Shown: piece after piece, positions 26,606-35,864 of the stretch
Layout of the letters: each line of letters begins with the position of its first letter
How positions within the stretch are numbered: the first letter of the stretch is position 1
NCBI GenBank assembly: GCA_021325385.1
Contig: JAJPHH010000184.1
Location: 1-45,706, forward strand
Source of the DNA: Alphaproteobacteria bacterium
GTDB taxonomy: Bacteria; Pseudomonadota; Alphaproteobacteria; Rhizobiales; Beijerinckiaceae
Direction: 5' to 3'
Length of the DNA stretch: 45,706 nucleotides
Made by a program: the position numbers and the translations under genes
Notes under the pieces: generated by a model
The model's database searches: none
Told to the model about the DNA's origin: nothing
What the model saw: only the letters and a program-made list of their open reading frames with translations

Positions 26606-27172
26606 CTATTGCGGATCGAGCCAACCGATTGCGCCGTCCCTGCGCCGGTAGACGATGTTCACCCGGGCGCTGCCGGCGTGCTGAAACACCACGACCGGCG
26701 CGCCCGTCAAGTCCAATTCCTCGACCGCTGAAGCGACGGAAAGACTTTTCAGTCGAGCCGACCCTTCCGCGACGATGACCGGCGCGAACTCGCCGCTTTG
26801 CTCGGCTTCCTCATTCGGCGCCTCAATCACGTAATTGGCGACGGTGCGCTCCGTCGTCCCCGCGCCGTTGGCCGGCGCGTGGTGCTCCTTAAGACGTCTC
26901 TTGTAGCGCCGCAAGCGTTTCTCGATCCGATCGACAGCCTGATCCACGCTTGCGTAAGGGGCCTGCGCCTTGCCCTCTGCTTGCAAGGTCATGCCCGAGC
27001 TCAAATGCAGCGTGCAGTCCGAACGATAGCCCGAGCCTTCCGGCGCGATCACGACGTGGCCGCTGACGCTGCCGTCGAAATAGCGGCCAATGACCGCCTC
27101 CACCATGCTGTGGACATGCTGACGCAGAGACTCGCCGATGGCGATGTTTTTCCCAGAAATGCGCAACGTCAT
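26606..27172 (-). CDS. hpf: ribosome hibernation promoting factor, long form
   Basis: This factor binds the 30S subunit near the decoding site and drives ribosome dimerisation during stress or stationary phase. At 188 residues it is the long type. The N-terminal S30AE domain (MTLRISGKNIAIGESLRQHV to IEKRLRRYKRRLKEH) joins a variable linker, followed by the C-terminal dimerisation domain (KSLSVASAVEELDLTGAPVV, VFQHAGSARVNIVYRRRDGA, IGWLDPQ). It lies 122 bases after rpoN and about 90 bases before ptsN on the same strand, the usual order. Long-form Hpf gives 100S ribosomes without a separate RMF partner. Confidence 0.95.
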   Translation of the reverse strand: MTLRISGKNIAIGESLRQHVHSMVEAVIGRYFDGSVSGHVVIAPEGSGYRSDCTLHLSSGMTLQAEGKAQAPYASVDQAVDRIEKRLRRYKRRLKEHHAPANGAGTTERTVANYVIEAPNEEAEQSGEFAPVIVAEGSARLKSLSVASAVEELDLTGAPVVVFQHAGSARVNIVYRRRDGAIGWLDPQ

Positions 27173-27294
27173 GCGTCGTCACGCCTCTCAAATGCCGCCA
27201 ACGCGTTTGGCGCCTTAGGGTTAGGCGCCTCCCGAACGCCTGTCAAATCCGAGCCGCAAGTAGATCGCGAGGATAGATCAAAAACGTCTGCGGA

Positions 27295-28857
27295 TCAAAT
27301 ATTTAGAAGAGTCTCGCTCGACCCGGCGGCGGGCGTGCGCCGCATCTTTTCGCGCCGCCTGTCGACCGAGGACGGAATGCGCAGGCTGTCGCGGTATTTG
27401 GCGACGGTGCGGCGCGCGATCACGATGTTGGCGGCTTTCAGCCGCGCCACGATGACGTCGTCGGAAAGTACGTCGTCCGGATCCTCTGCGTCGATCATCT
27501 GCTTGATCTTGAACCTGACCGACTCGGCCGAATGCGCCTCGCCGTAACCATTGGAGGCGATCGAGGTCGAGAAGAAGTATTTCATCTCGAACAGGCCGCG
27601 CGGGGTTTGAATATATTTGTTGGAAGTGACTCTCGACACGGTCGATTCGTGCATGCCGATCGCGTCGGCGACCATTCGCAAATTGAGCGGCCGCAATCCG
27701 ACGACGCCTTCGGCGAAGAACGCATCCTGCCGACGTACGATTTCACTCGCGACTTTCAGAATCGTGCGCGCCCGCTGCTCGAGGCTCTTGGTCAGCCAGT
27801 TGGCGTTTTGCAGGCTGGCGGCGATGAACTGTCGGTCCGCTTCGCTCGTCTTGCCGCGTTTGATAGTTGCGGCGTAGGTCTCGTTGACCAGCACGCGCGG
27901 CAACGCGTCGCTGTTCAGCTCGATTCGCCATGAGCCGTCGGGGGCGGGCGAGACGAAAACATCGGCGACCGCGACTTGCGTCGGCGCCGCGCCGAACGGA
28001 CGGCCAGGCTTGGGCTCCAACCGGCGGATTTCCGCGATCATGTCCTTCAGGTCTTCGTCGTCGACGCCGCACAAGCGGCGGAGCTGGGCGAAGTCGCGTT
28101 TGGCGAGCAACGGCAGATTGGCGACCAGCGCCTGCATCGCAGGATCGAACCGGTCGCGCTCGATCAATTGCAGGGCGAGGCATTCGGCGAGGTCGCGAGC
28201 GAAGATTCCGGTCGGCTCGCAGCTTTGCATTCGGGCGAGAATCTGTTCGACCCGCGACGCCGGCGCGCCGAGACGCTCGGCGATTTCGGCGAGCGAGGCG
28301 GCGAGATAGCCGGCTTCGTCGAGGCCGTCGATCAGCGCACGGGCGATCATCAAATCGGCGGGGTCCGTGAATAGGACGGCCGCCTGCCGCTCGAGATGTT
28401 CGGCGAGGCTCACCTCCGCCGCAGCGTAGGCCTCGAGATTGGGCGCTTCGCCGTCGCCGCCGCCGCCGGGGACCCCGCACCACGAGGCTGCCGAAAGGCC
28501 ATGCCCTTCCGGCGCGGCTTGCGGCTCCGGCGATACGGCCGGCCGGTCCGGCTCGAAGGCGTTGTCGATCTCGGTATCGAGATTTCGCGCCAAGGCGCCG
28601 GAATCGACTTCAAGCTCCGCCGACGCCCAATCTCGCTCTCCGTCCGCGTCGGCTGCTTTGGCGGGCGCCGGCTCGTCGCTCGCCTCGGTCTCCTTCTCCT
28701 CGGCCCGCTCGAGCAGCGGATTGCGCTCGAGCTCGTTTTCGATATAGGCGGCCAGTTCGACATTGGGCAATTGCAGCAGCTTGATCGCCTGCAAGAGCTG
28801 CGGCGTCATCACCATCGACTGGCTCTGACGCATCATCAATTTTGCTGACAAAGCCAT
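27295..28857 (-). CDS. rpoN: RNA polymerase sigma-54 factor RpoN
   Basis: Sigma-54 directs RNA polymerase to -24/-12 promoters that need AAA+ enhancer-binding activators, typically for nitrogen and carbon regulation. The 520-residue protein has the Gln/Leu-rich activator-interacting region I (MALSAKLMMRQSQSMVMTPQ, LLQAIKLLQLPNVELAAYIE), an acidic region II (about residues 55-140), the core-binding domain (from about 155), the helix-turn-helix (VADAIGMHESTVSRVTSNKY) and the C-terminal RpoN box read as ARRTVAKYRDSLRIPSS. All parts are intact. The tail after the box is short. The 310-base gap upstream is shared with the divergent ahcY gene. Confidence 0.97.
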   Translation of the reverse strand: MALSAKLMMRQSQSMVMTPQLLQAIKLLQLPNVELAAYIENELERNPLLERAEEKETEASDEPAPAKAADADGERDWASAELEVDSGALARNLDTEIDNAFEPDRPAVSPEPQAAPEGHGLSAASWCGVPGGGGDGEAPNLEAYAAAEVSLAEHLERQAAVLFTDPADLMIARALIDGLDEAGYLAASLAEIAERLGAPASRVEQILARMQSCEPTGIFARDLAECLALQLIERDRFDPAMQALVANLPLLAKRDFAQLRRLCGVDDEDLKDMIAEIRRLEPKPGRPFGAAPTQVAVADVFVSPAPDGSWRIELNSDALPRVLVNETYAATIKRGKTSEADRQFIAASLQNANWLTKSLEQRARTILKVASEIVRRQDAFFAEGVVGLRPLNLRMVADAIGMHESTVSRVTSNKYIQTPRGLFEMKYFFSTSIASNGYGEAHSAESVRFKIKQMIDAEDPDDVLSDDVIVARLKAANIVIARRTVAKYRDSLRIPSSVDRRREKMRRTPAAGSSETLLNI

Positions 28858-29091
28858 CGTCTAGCGAACGCTCACGCTTCCAAAAAGACCGCGCCAAGCA
28901 GCGCGGCGCAGTTCTTGCATATAACACGGAGCTTCGCCAGTAGGGGCTGCGGGCCGGCCAAACCCGCGTCGAGAGTTAATCCCTGCTATAGCCCGTCACA
29001 TAATCTTCAAGGCATCGCTGCCGCTTGCAAGACCGCGCCCCCGGCTCGCCTTGCGGCCGATGGGCTCATCCCAAGTCGTCGCCCAACGCAT

Positions 29092-29115
29092 ATAAAGATT
29101 TGCTTATATCTTTAT
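29092..29115. promoter_or_regulatory. inverted-repeat operator upstream of ahcY
   Basis: ATAAAGAT (29092-29099) and ATCTTTAT (29108-29115) form a perfect 8-bp inverted repeat with an 8-base spacer, in the only strongly AT-rich patch of the rpoN-ahcY gap, 52 bases ahead of the ahcY start. Methyl-cycle genes of many proteobacteria are controlled by ArsR-type regulators with a methyltransferase domain (SahR-like), and AT-rich inverted repeats are typical of them; linking this site to such a regulator is inference. Confidence 0.5.
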
Positions 29116-29167
29116 TGCCTCCCGCGGGCGCGCTTGCTAAGAGGCGGCGACCAAAACGGGGTTCACC

Positions 29168-30574
29168 ATGACGGATAAAGCCAAGGACTATGCGGTCGCC
29201 GATCTCGGCCTGGCCGACTGGGGGCGCAAGGAAATCGCCATCGCCGAAACCGAAATGCCCGGCCTGATGGCGCTCAGGGCCGAATACGCCGTCGGCCAAC
29301 CGCTCAAGGGCGCCCGCGTCGCCGGCTCGCTCCACATGACGATCCAGACCGCGGTGCTGATCGAGACGTTGAAGGCGCTGGGCGCCGACGTGCGTTGGGC
29401 CTCCTGCAACATCTATTCGACGCAAGATCACGCCGCTGCGGCGATCGCCGCCTCCGGCACGCCGGTCTTCGCGATCAAGGGCGAGAGCCTGAAGGACTAC
29501 TGGGACTATACGCACCGAATTTTCGAATGGGCCGACGGCGGCTCGCCGAACATGGTGCTCGATGACGGCGGCGACGCCACGCTCTTGATCCATCTCGGCC
29601 TGCGCGCCGAAAAGGGCGACGCCGCCTTTCTCGACAAGCCGGGCAATGAGGAAGAGGAAGTGCTGTTTGCGGCGATCAAGAGCCGCCTCAAGTCAAAGCC
29701 AGGTTGGTACGGCCGCAACGCCGCCGCGATCCGCGGCGTGACCGAGGAGACGACGACCGGCGTCCATCGCCTCTACATGATGGAGAAGGAAGGCAAGCTC
29801 CTCTGGCCGGCGATCAATGTCAACGACAGCGTCACCAAGTCGAAATTCGACAATCTCTATGGCTGTCGCGAATCGCTGGTCGACGGCATCCGCCGCGGCA
29901 CCGACGTGATGATGGCCGGCAAGGTGGCGATGGTCGCCGGCTTCGGCGACGTCGGCAAAGGCTCGGCCGCCTCTCTCCGCAACGCCGGCTGCCGGGTGAT
30001 GGTCTCGGAGATCGATCCGATCTGCGCGCTGCAGGCGGCGATGGAGGGCTACGAGGTCACCACGATGGACGACGCCGCGCCGCGCGCCGACATTTTCGTC
30101 ACCGCGACCGGCAATGTCGACGTGATTACGCTCGACCATATGCGGGCCATGCACGACCGCGCCATCGTTTGCAATATCGGCCACTTCGACTCCGAGATTC
30201 AGGTCAACGCTTTGCGCAACTACAAGTGGCACAACGTCAAGCCTCAGGTCGACGAGGTCGAATTTCCGGACGGCAAGCGGATCATCCTTCTCTCGGAGGG
30301 GCGCCTGGTGAATCTCGGCAACGCCACGGGTCATCCTTCCTTCGTGATGTCGGCGTCGTTCACCAATCAGACGCTGGCTCAGATCGAGCTGTTCACCAAG
30401 CCGGGACAGTACCAGAAGAAAGTCTATACGCTGCCCAAGCATCTCGATGAGAAAGTCGCGGCGCTGCATCTCGCCAAGATCGGCGTCAAGCTGACATCGC
30501 TCACCGAGAAACAGGCGGCCTATATCGGCGTTCCGCCGGAAGGGCCGTTCAAGGCGGACCATTACCGCTACTGA
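29168..30574 (+). CDS. ahcY: adenosylhomocysteinase
   Basis: AhcY splits S-adenosylhomocysteine into adenosine and homocysteine, removing the inhibitory product of SAM-dependent methylations; it uses tightly bound NAD. The 468-residue protein matches the bacterial long form. Seen are [20 protein letters not shown] near the start, the substrate site around [15 protein letters not shown], the catalytic Lys in [17 protein letters not shown], the NAD Rossmann motif [18 protein letters not shown], then [31 protein letters not shown], and the conserved C-terminus PFKADHYRY. The ATG at 29168 is preceded by ACGGGG. The gene stands alone, divergent from rpoN, behind an AT-rich inverted repeat. Confidence 0.98.
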   Translation: MTDKAKDYAVADLGLADWGRKEIAIAETEMPGLMALRAEYAVGQPLKGARVAGSLHMTIQTAVLIETLKALGADVRWASCNIYSTQDHAAAAIAASGTPVFAIKGESLKDYWDYTHRIFEWADGGSPNMVLDDGGDATLLIHLGLRAEKGDAAFLDKPGNEEEEVLFAAIKSRLKSKPGWYGRNAAAIRGVTEETTTGVHRLYMMEKEGKLLWPAINVNDSVTKSKFDNLYGCRESLVDGIRRGTDVMMAGKVAMVAGFGDVGKGSAASLRNAGCRVMVSEIDPICALQAAMEGYEVTTMDDAAPRADIFVTATGNVDVITLDHMRAMHDRAIVCNIGHFDSEIQVNALRNYKWHNVKPQVDEVEFPDGKRIILLSEGRLVNLGNATGHPSFVMSASFTNQTLAQIELFTKPGQYQKKVYTLPKHLDEKVAALHLAKIGVKLTSLTEKQAAYIGVPPEGPFKADHYRY

Positions 30575-30588
30575 CGGCTGACGCGTAA

Positions 30589-30613
30589 CTGCGCCGATCC
30601 GAGATCGGCGCAG
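30589..30613 (+). terminator. hairpin after ahcY, probable terminator
   Basis: CTGCGCCGATC (30589-30599) and GATCGGCGCAG (30603-30613) form a perfect 11-bp stem with a three-base loop CGA, 15 bases after the ahcY stop. A T-run is missing, as is frequent in this GC-rich group. Confidence 0.65.
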
Positions 30614-30680
30614 AACTCGCCGGCGGCGCCCTCGACGATTGGCCGGCGTCGCCGCATAATGAAGGCTCCCGCGGGAGCGC

Positions 30681-32381
30681 TCAGTTTTCCAATGGCGGCG
30701 CGACGCGAACGAGCTGACCAGGACGCTCGCCGTCCGGCGGGCTGTAACGCCAAATCGAGCGTTGCGGGAAGGCCCTGCGGAGCGCGTCGACATCGGCGGC
30801 AGGGCGGGCAAAGAGCGCCGGAGCGTCCATGGTCGGCGGATTGCGGACGAAGTCGTCGCCTCTCATGTCGATGACGACGGCGTTGGTCAGCCCCTTTTCC
30901 GCCGCCAACCGAAACGATTCCTCGCGCCCAAAGACCTGCCGCGAAAAGCCGACAATCGCCAGCGGCCAGACGGCGACCAAGCAGAGCAGGCATATGACGA
31001 CCCCGACCAGCGCCGAGCGGCGCGCGATTGGTCCAGGCATGATCGTGGAAATCGCCGGCCCCGCTGAAACGATCGTAGCGAAAATGAGCGGGTACGCGTC
31101 CATGTAGTAACGCGGGCCATAGCGATTGCCGCCAAGGCTCCCAAATGCGACATAAGCGATCACAAAGCCGGGAAAGATCAAATCGTAGAAGGCGATCGAC
31201 CGGGCCCTCCATTTGGCCGCCAAGCTGAAGAAATAGACGACCAGCAAAACGGGCGAGGTCCAAACGGCCAATTCGGCAAGCCGCGTCTCGATGAGGAGAA
31301 AGCCGACGGTCAGCGCGGCCGGGTCGAGGGACAAAGACGCGTCCGGCGACTCGATAATCGAGTAGGTGCTGCGAAACGGGCTGTCGAGGACGGCGTATTG
31401 ATAGAAGAGGATCGACGCGGCGAACGGCGCAAATCCAGCGGCAAGAAGGGCGATTTTTTGCGGCCAGAGCGTCGGCCGCGTCCGGAAAAGCCAAAGCAAC
31501 ATCGCCGGCGCAAGCGCCAGGACGTCGAAATAGCGGGTCGCCGCCATGGCGCCCAGACAAGCGCCGGCGCCGGCGAGGCGCTTCCTCCATCCGGAGGCGG
31601 CGTCGCGCTGCAAGCAGAGGCAAGCGCACAAAATCATCAGAGAAGAGAAGACGTGCGGAAAATAAGACGCAGCATTCATGGCGTAGAACGGCGTCAGCGC
31701 ATAGAGCGCGGCGGCGCCTGCGGCCGCGCGATCGTCGGCGATGAGTCGGCAGAAAATCGCCAGCGCCGCGACGCTCGCCCCGCCAATGATGGGATTGATC
31801 GTCCAAAGCGGCAGCCCGAGCAGCGATCCCGCGGCGAGGACGAGCGCCCATCCGGGCGGGTACTGGCTGATCCATTTATGATCGAAAATCCAAGTGCGCT
31901 GCGGAATCAGGTCGGCCCCCAAGACCGGCGGCGTTTCCCACAGGCGGAACTTCGAGAAACTATGCGCCTGAAAAATATAAGCGTACTCGTCGCTGGAATT
32001 CGGGAAGCGGTCGAGCGTCGACCACGCGATGAATAGCGGAGCGGCCACAGCCGCAACGCAGGCGACGACCGTCGCCCGTTGCGCAGAGACTTTGTCGAGC
32101 TTTCTGTAAAGCTGCTCGGTCGCGCCGCCATGCGCGAGGAAGACGCCGAGAATGGCGACGCCGGCGCAGAGGAAGGTTTCAAGAATGAATACCCTTTGCA
32201 GATCGCGCCAATCGCTTCCGCAACTCCATCCGATCTGGCCCGGGCACTGATTCAGCCAGAAGCTCCGCTGCAGCCAAGCCAACAGAGCGACAAGCGCCAA
32301 AGCGAGCGCCGTCGGAACGGCAGGCGGCGCCGCGGCTCGTCGCGAAGCAGATCCGGCCGCTTCGTTCAAATTGACCGGCAT
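30681..32381 (-). CDS. polytopic membrane protein, GT39-like (GT-C) glycosyltransferase
   Basis: A 566-residue inner-membrane protein with about ten or more hydrophobic helices. GT-C enzymes use polyprenyl-phosphate sugars and carry an acidic motif in the first large periplasmic loop. Here that loop reads RFPNSSDEYAYIFQAHSF, with the DE pair fitting the catalytic site, followed by KWISQYPPGWALVLAAGSLL, typical of the family. The C-terminal soluble part (VVIDMRGDDFVRNPPTMDAP) is periplasmic-looking. The donor and acceptor are unknown; arabinose or mannose transfer to lipid A or a polysaccharide are family examples. It lies downstream, on the same strand, of two further proteins of this type (147-base gap). 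No cytoplasmic glycosyltransferase or polymerase gene is nearby. Confidence 0.78.
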   Translation of the reverse strand: MPVNLNEAAGSASRRAAAPPAVPTALALALVALLAWLQRSFWLNQCPGQIGWSCGSDWRDLQRVFILETFLCAGVAILGVFLAHGGATEQLYRKLDKVSAQRATVVACVAAVAAPLFIAWSTLDRFPNSSDEYAYIFQAHSFSKFRLWETPPVLGADLIPQRTWIFDHKWISQYPPGWALVLAAGSLLGLPLWTINPIIGGASVAALAIFCRLIADDRAAAGAAALYALTPFYAMNAASYFPHVFSSLMILCACLCLQRDAASGWRKRLAGAGACLGAMAATRYFDVLALAPAMLLWLFRTRPTLWPQKIALLAAGFAPFAASILFYQYAVLDSPFRSTYSIIESPDASLSLDPAALTVGFLLIETRLAELAVWTSPVLLVVYFFSLAAKWRARSIAFYDLIFPGFVIAYVAFGSLGGNRYGPRYYMDAYPLIFATIVSAGPAISTIMPGPIARRSALVGVVICLLCLVAVWPLAIVGFSRQVFGREESFRLAAEKGLTNAVVIDMRGDDFVRNPPTMDAPALFARPAADVDALRRAFPQRSIWRYSPPDGERPGQLVRVAPPLEN

Positions 32382-32528
32382 TGGGCGTTTGTCCCCGCTC
32401 CAGAAGAACCGCGCTGCGCCGCAAACAACTCGATTGGGCGATCGTGTCTCATTCTCGTTGACGAATCGAAAAGGCGAGCGGCTTCCAGAAGCCGTGCTCG
32501 ATCCTAGACTAATGTCCCTGGGCGAGGC

Positions 32529-34091
32529 CTAGCTTCGGCGCGGCGCCGCCTCTTGCAATGGGCGCAGGCCGAGCCGGCGTCCATAGACCGTCACCTCCCC
32601 GACCGCACCGACCGGAGCGTAATCGGCGAGCGCGGCGGCGACGTCCGGATGCGAGAAGGCCCAAGCTTTCCACGCATCATTCTCGACGAGGATGGCGTCG
32701 GGCTTCCTGTCTACGATCGCCGCGATGAGCATTTCCCGATCCAAGCGCAGATAGGCGTCGTAACGAAAGCGCGTCGCATCGTCAGGCCGGTTCTTCTCCG
32801 TGAGATGCTCGACTGCGCCTGTCATCCACAACGCCATCGGGCGGCCGACCCATTCGCCGGCCACGTTTCGCGTCAGCGGAAAGCCGAGCTGGATATGCGA
32901 CCCAATGGTTAGAATTCCGGGATGCCTGGCCAAGCCCGCGACCAAGCTCTCCAATCGAGAATCGGCCTCGCGCGGCGGGCGCGAGATAAGGGCATAGGCG
33001 AACAGCATTGCCGCGGGAGCGATCACGAGCGCATTCGCCAGCGCCCGCCGGATTCGGGCCTCGGTCTGTGCGACAAGCGCGCCGACGGCCAATCCCATCA
33101 GCGCGAGTGCGGGATAGGCGTGGTTGGACCATCCCTTGCCTTGAACGAGGAAGACGATGATCTGTCCGATCGAAGCAAGGGCCGGAATGGCGACGAGCGG
33201 CGAGCCGAGCTTGGCTCGTCCGAAAAGGAGAAGAACGAGTCCAAGCGCGGTCCAGCACAGGAAGCCCGGAGTTAAAAGAAGGCCGATAATCGGGAGACGA
33301 ACTGGCGCGTAGATCGCGGCTGCGATGGGAACAACGGAATCGAAGTAAGCCGGAAAGAAGACGATCGTTGCGACCAGGCCGAGCGCGGCAAACAGGGCGA
33401 GGGCGATCAGCTCGACCGACGTCAGAAGAGTTTTGACGCCGGCCCGGCGAGCCACATAAGGGAGCGCAGCAAGGAAAGTCAGCGCAAAGTGCGGTTTGAT
33501 CGACGCCATGAGAGCGCCGCCAAGGCCCGCCGTCACGCATAGCCAAACATCGACATTGCCGCCCGCCGCGCGCGCGGCCAGCGTCGCGAGCAGGGGCAGG
33601 CCGAGAATCAAAGCGAGATGCTCGCGTTGGTCGAAGCTGTCGCCTGGCGACAATGCGAGAACGGCGATCGCGATCGCCAGGCCCGTCGGACCAATGCGCG
33701 ACGCAAGGCCGGCTTGCCGGAGAATTAAGGAGCAAAGCGCAAGGCTCGCCGCGATCGCGAGGAAGCCGAAAAGCGCGACCATGAACTCGGGCGAAGCGCC
33801 GACGGAGCGCGCCGCCAGAGTTCCCGGCATGTAGATCAAGAACGCGGCGGGCGGATTGCTCTCGATAAAGTCGACATAAGGCGTTTCGCCGGCGACCGTT
33901 TTTTCGCAAAGGGTGATCAGCCAGGAGACGTCGGCGGCGGTTTCGCGCAGACTCTGCGCAACGATCGCGAGAGCCGCGATCGCGATCGACGGCCAAAACG
34001 CGCGCGCAGTCCAGCCAAAGCGAAGGCTGAGCGGCTGGGCCTTGTTGCTTCGCGCGAGGAGCGTCGGGGCAAGCGGCGCGTTCGTCGACAT
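32529..34091 (-). CDS. polytopic membrane protein, GT-C glycosyltransferase-like
   Basis: A 520-residue multi-helix membrane protein. The ATG at 34091 (MSTNAPLAPTLLARSNKAQP) is taken as the start. The open frame runs on to 35144, but there it is antiparallel read-through of the next gene in the wrong frame. It shows ADVSWLITLCEKTVAGETPY, then VDFIESNPPAAFLIYMPGTL, which resembles the ExNPP-type loop of GT39/GT-C membrane enzymes, followed by many helices (for example LLATLAARAAGGNVDVWLCV). The C-terminal soluble region ends near RLGLRPLQEAAPRRS. It begins 11 bases after the stop of the preceding 511-residue protein, so the two are almost certainly one operon. Substrates are unknown. Confidence 0.72.
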   Translation of the reverse strand: MSTNAPLAPTLLARSNKAQPLSLRFGWTARAFWPSIAIAALAIVAQSLRETAADVSWLITLCEKTVAGETPYVDFIESNPPAAFLIYMPGTLAARSVGASPEFMVALFGFLAIAASLALCSLILRQAGLASRIGPTGLAIAIAVLALSPGDSFDQREHLALILGLPLLATLAARAAGGNVDVWLCVTAGLGGALMASIKPHFALTFLAALPYVARRAGVKTLLTSVELIALALFAALGLVATIVFFPAYFDSVVPIAAAIYAPVRLPIIGLLLTPGFLCWTALGLVLLLFGRAKLGSPLVAIPALASIGQIIVFLVQGKGWSNHAYPALALMGLAVGALVAQTEARIRRALANALVIAPAAMLFAYALISRPPREADSRLESLVAGLARHPGILTIGSHIQLGFPLTRNVAGEWVGRPMALWMTGAVEHLTEKNRPDDATRFRYDAYLRLDREMLIAAIVDRKPDAILVENDAWKAWAFSHPDVAAALADYAPVGAVGEVTVYGRRLGLRPLQEAAPRRS

Positions 34092-34102
34092 CCGTGAACG
34101 AC

Positions 34103-35638
34103 CTAGCCGGACCCGTCCGGCCGTTCTCGCCGATAAAGCGCCCAGGGCACTTTCGACAGGCCCCAAGTCGAATGGCGGCCGATGAACTTGAACGACATGG
34201 GGCAGGAATTGCCGATCATCCGGCGCTCCGGCATCGGCTCGTCGAGAGACGCCCACCAGATGAGCAGCCATTCGGGCTGCTTCCCGCAAACGTCGTTCGC
34301 CGCGACCCATTCGATATGCGCGTCTTCGCGCCAGTTGTAATAGCGCACGAAAAGGCCGATCCGATCGTCGAAATCCGTCGTCACCACCGGATCGGACGAA
34401 GCGGCGATCGCCGCCAGCGCTTCGCTCCAAGGATGCGCTTGATTGACCTGAAATTGATAAATCTGGGCGCCGCCGCCGGCCAGGGCCGCGGTAAGCGCCG
34501 CCGCCGCGGCGGCGCGGCGCCGACCGCCGGCGCGCCACCAAGCGCCAAGGAAATCCGAGATCAGGAGGATCAGAGTCAGGGGAACGACGAGATAGTAGCG
34601 CGGCACATGGGCGTTGAAGGGCCGCAGCAAGAAAACCGCAATCGGCATGCCGAAGATGATCGCGACATAGAGGAATTTGCGCTCCGCGCTGACGGCGCGG
34701 CTCGCCAAGGCGATGGTCGCGACCAGGCTCGTCGCAATCAGGACGATCGCGATCGGGATTGTGGCCGTAATCGACAACTCGATTGGCAGTCCGAAGGAGT
34801 CGACAATCGCGATCGCCAGCGCCCTGAAAAAATAGAACGGGTCGAAGGGCATGATCGCGCCGATCGTGATCGCGCCTTTGTTCAGAATCCCGAGATAGAA
34901 GAAGGCGAAGGTCGGCAGCGTGGCGAGACCGGCCGGGATAAAAATGCGGAGCCAGGCGTCTATTGCTGCCGCGACGCGTTCGCTCCGCCGCAGCAGCGCC
35001 GCGCCAGCGCCGAGGGCGAGAAACGCCGTCGCCGGGACCATCGCGAAATGAGAGAGCGCGCCGAGTCCGGTCGCGGCGGCCAGCGCATAGCGCGCCGGCG
35101 AGCGCGGGTCGCCGATGCAGCGTTCGGTCGCATCGAACGCACAAGCAAAGGCGAGGGCCAGGCCGGCGTAGCCGCGGGCTTCGACGCTGTAATTAAAGAA
35201 GAAGTAGGAAAAAGAGGTCAACGCCGCGGCGACGAGCCCCGCAGCTTGGCCTGAGCGGCGGCTGATCGTCGCCATGACCGGGATCAGCGCCGCGCCCATG
35301 AGGATCGACGGGGCCCTGAGCGCAAGCGGTCCGACTTCGCGGCTGTCGAGCCAGTAGAGCCATAAGGACGTCAGGAAATGGTTGTTGTCATGGGAAATGC
35401 CCCAAAAGACGTCCCAAAAATGATTGAGCGGTCGGACATGCTCGAGGGCCAGGATTTCGTCATTGAGCATCGGACCGCCGGCGAGAGCCAGCCGAAGAAT
35501 CGCGCCCGCGGCGACAATCGTCGCAATTGCGAAGTCTGCATTGCTGATGACCAAGAGTCTTTCGCCGAGCCGCGCGGCGCCGCCACGCCGATCGCCGGCG
35601 GCCAATCCTTGCTGAATCTCTGTCTCGCTGATGCTCAT
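34103..35638 (-). CDS. polytopic membrane protein, GT39-like glycosyltransferase
   Basis: A 511-residue integral membrane protein, first gene of the two-gene unit. After a polar N-terminus of about 30 residues the first helix reads FAIATIVAAGAILRLALAGG, followed by PMLNDEILALEHVRPLNHFW. The acidic DE pair directly after helix 1 is the expected GT-C catalytic position, and SHDNNHFLTSLWLYWL is also typical. Ten or so helices follow, then a C-terminal periplasmic domain (TDFDDRIGLFVRYYNWREDA, then a segment with WVAANDVCGKQPEWLL). It probably transfers a sugar from a polyprenyl phosphate outside the inner membrane. The acceptor cannot be inferred. Confidence 0.76.
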   Translation of the reverse strand: MSISETEIQQGLAAGDRRGGAARLGERLLVISNADFAIATIVAAGAILRLALAGGPMLNDEILALEHVRPLNHFWDVFWGISHDNNHFLTSLWLYWLDSREVGPLALRAPSILMGAALIPVMATISRRSGQAAGLVAAALTSFSYFFFNYSVEARGYAGLALAFACAFDATERCIGDPRSPARYALAAATGLGALSHFAMVPATAFLALGAGAALLRRSERVAAAIDAWLRIFIPAGLATLPTFAFFYLGILNKGAITIGAIMPFDPFYFFRALAIAIVDSFGLPIELSITATIPIAIVLIATSLVATIALASRAVSAERKFLYVAIIFGMPIAVFLLRPFNAHVPRYYLVVPLTLILLISDFLGAWWRAGGRRRAAAAAALTAALAGGGAQIYQFQVNQAHPWSEALAAIAASSDPVVTTDFDDRIGLFVRYYNWREDAHIEWVAANDVCGKQPEWLLIWWASLDEPMPERRMIGNSCPMSFKFIGRHSTWGLSKVPWALYRRERPDGSG

Positions 35639-35864
35639 CGGTTTTTCTGAAACGCGCTTGCCTCGTCGGTGAGCCGGCTCTCCCCGTCGCCCGGGCCGAC
35701 TGCTCGCCGCGTTATCGGGTCGAGGGAATGTCGAAGGGATAGGAGGTCAACCTTAAGAAACCGTGCTGGGAAGTCGCGGTTTATCGCCCGAACGCCGTTT
35801 TCGGGCGACCAGCGTCTTGCTAAAAGCGCGGGACGGCGCGGCGTTGCGTCTTCCGGAGGCGGCC

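Noticed and set aside
29000..29167. SAH riboswitch before ahcY
   Set aside because: I could not draw the conserved SAH aptamer stems here; the clear signal is a DNA-type inverted repeat.
32529..35144. Reading the 871-codon minus-strand frame as one large protein
   Set aside because: The first 351 codons overlap the 511-residue membrane protein in another frame and are Arg-rich. The real gene starts at the ATG at 34091, 11 bases after the upstream stop.
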